From the NCBI GenBank assembly GCA_947497315.1, contig CANMFX010000001.1:1-64000 (forward strand): DNA of 64,000 bases, in the 5' to 3' direction. A model generated the notes under the pieces. That model made no database searches, was not told the origin of the DNA, and was given only the letters and a program-made list of their open reading frames with translations. This document shows, one piece after another, positions 63,053 through 64,000 of this stretch. Every line of letters begins with the position of its first letter. The stretch's first letter is position 1. The position numbers were made by a program, and so were the translations under genes. Origin of the DNA: an uncultured Sphingomonadaceae bacterium. GTDB taxonomy: Bacteria; Pseudomonadota; Alphaproteobacteria; Sphingomonadales; Sphingomonadaceae.

Positions 63053-63148
63053 CAAGGCCTCCATATCTGTTCAGATCCCCAAAGGATGCTGGGGTGAGCG
63101 ATAATTATAGGAAAAAGGCCGATTTGGCCAGTCCCGATAAGATCGATT

Positions 63149-64000
63149 TTAATAGGAGCGTGGCAGCTTGAGGACATGTTCTGCCAGATAGGACAGGATC
63201 AGGTTGGTCGAGATCGGCGCAATTTGGTAGAGCCGTGTCTCCCGCCATTTCCGTTCAATGTCATAATCCTCGGCAAAAGCGAAGCCGCCATGCGTCTGCA
63301 TACACGCTTCGCCCGCCGCCCATGATGCTTCGGAGGCCAGCATTTTTGCCATGTTCGCTTCTGCGGCCATTCCTTCGCCAGCATCAAACATCGCCGCTGC
63401 CTTGCGTACCATCAGGTCTGCTGCCTCGGTTTGCGCATAGCTGCGCGCGATGGGGAACTGAACGCCCTGGTTTTGGCCGATAGGGCGATCAAACACCTCT
63501 CGCTCACTGGCATAATGCGACGCCTTTTTGGTAAACCAGCGCGCGTCACCGATACATTCGGCCGCGATCAAAACCCGCTCGGCATTCATGCCGTTGAGGA
63601 TGTAGCGTAACCCCTTGCCTTCCTCGCCAATGATGTTCTTCGCAGGCACGCGCAGATCATCGAAATAGACCTCGGTTGTGCTGTGATTGATCATGGTTCG
63701 AATAGGCTTGATGGTCAGGCCATTGCCAACCGCCTCACGCATATCGACGATGAATACGGACAGACCATCGGTCCGCTTCTGTACCCGATCTTGCGGTGTG
63801 GTGCGGGCAAGTAAGACCATCAGATCGCTATATTCCGCGCGGCTGGTCCAGACCTTTTGACCATTGATCACATAGTGGTCACCGTCACGAACGGCCGTCG
63901 TTTTCAGGCCCAGTGTATTGGTACCGCTCCCCGGCTCGGTCACGCCAAAGGCCTGTAAGCGCAATTCGCCTGTCGCGATTTTGGGGAGATATTGCTGCTT
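63149..64000 (-). CDS. Acyl-CoA dehydrogenase (5' part outside the window)
   Basis: The frame is open through the last base; the visible 283 residues are the C-terminal two thirds. QYLPKIATGELRLQAFGVTEPGSGTNT is the usual ACAD first substrate/FAD-binding motif, followed by HYVINGQKVWTSRAEYSDLMVLLART. The C-terminal domain has FDRPIGQNQGVQFPIARSYAQTEAADLMVRKAA and QTHGGFAFAEDYDIERKWRETRLYQIAPISTNLILSYLAEHVL. It oxidises an acyl-CoA to the trans-2-enoyl-CoA, with FAD. Substrate unknown. The intergenic region to the cytochrome gene holds nothing I recognise. Confidence 0.93.
   Translation of the reverse strand, partial: KQQYLPKIATGELRLQAFGVTEPGSGTNTLGLKTTAVRDGDHYVINGQKVWTSRAEYSDLMVLLARTTPQDRVQKRTDGLSVFIVDMREAVGNGLTIKPIRTMINHSTTEVYFDDLRVPAKNIIGEEGKGLRYILNGMNAERVLIAAECIGDARWFTKKASHYASEREVFDRPIGQNQGVQFPIARSYAQTEAADLMVRKAAAMFDAGEGMAAEANMAKMLASEASWAAGEACMQTHGGFAFAEDYDIERKWRETRLYQIAPISTNLILSYLAEHVLKLPRSY

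Overview
The window is about 64 kb of gene-dense bacterial chromosome, roughly 54% GC by eye. It looks like an alphaproteobacterium of the order Sphingomonadales (Sphingorhabdus, Parasphingorhabdus or Sphingopyxis type). The main reason is the block dnaA - rpsT - mutM - ubiE - ubiB - coaBC - dut, a typical alphaproteobacterial arrangement. Supporting signs are the argH - LptM-like lipoprotein - lysA order, a FecI/FecR/STN-TonB receptor set, and a two-gene isoquinoline-oxidoreductase-type molybdoenzyme. The taxonomic call is inference from gene content. No phage, insertion sequence, CRISPR array, integrase or defence island is recognisable.

Layout. 1-6.3 kb: the end of an autotransporter, a MarR regulator with a candidate operator, a TPR-like secreted protein, a single-domain globin behind stacked palindromes, and two long non-coding stretches; one of these holds a probable structured RNA. 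6.3-13 kb: a RibD-like reductase, an AbgT transporter, an ABM monooxygenase, a DUF427 protein, a thiolase, an MscS channel and TlyA. 13-18.8 kb: a proline-rich lipoprotein, a tiny transcription unit with an almost perfect Shine-Dalgarno sequence, and the minus-strand run argH - lipoprotein - lysA - precorrin-2 dehydrogenase - DUF2721. 18.8-28.7 kb: a 236-bp inverted repeat, tRNA-Val, dnaA with an upstream DnaA box, a pseudo-receiver/MarR fusion, rpsT, mutM, and the ubiquinone/CoA/dUTPase operon.

28.7-35.7 kb: a ThiF/MoeB-type E1 enzyme, MAPEG, GFA, a sirtuin, dapB, an M48 protease, nth, tRNA-Arg and an LCCL-like secreted protein. 35.8-43.5 kb: a TonB-dependent receptor with its FecR and FecI partners, and an IorAB-type oxidoreductase. 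43.7-47.3 kb: the sulfate-activation operon cysD - cysNC - cysQ. 47.3-54.6 kb: surface-polysaccharide genes (FlaA1/CapD-type epimerase, ugd, manA, manC, O-antigen ligase). 54.7-58.3 kb: a CitE-like lyase, an aldehyde dehydrogenase and a CaiB-type CoA transferase. 58.3-64 kb: a DEAD-box helicase, gamma-glutamyltransferase, a cytochrome b/cytochrome c' pair and the 3' part of an acyl-CoA dehydrogenase.

The genes are mostly housekeeping. The material least explained by known families lies in short non-coding elements: the structured RNA candidate at 4.4-4.6 kb, the mini-locus at 13.7-13.95 kb, the large inverted repeat at 18.8-19.0 kb, and several operator-like palindromes. Among proteins, the degenerate receiver/MarR fusion next to dnaA and a precorrin-2 dehydrogenase carrying a methyltransferase stub stand out. 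All were found by reading the sequence; no database search was run.
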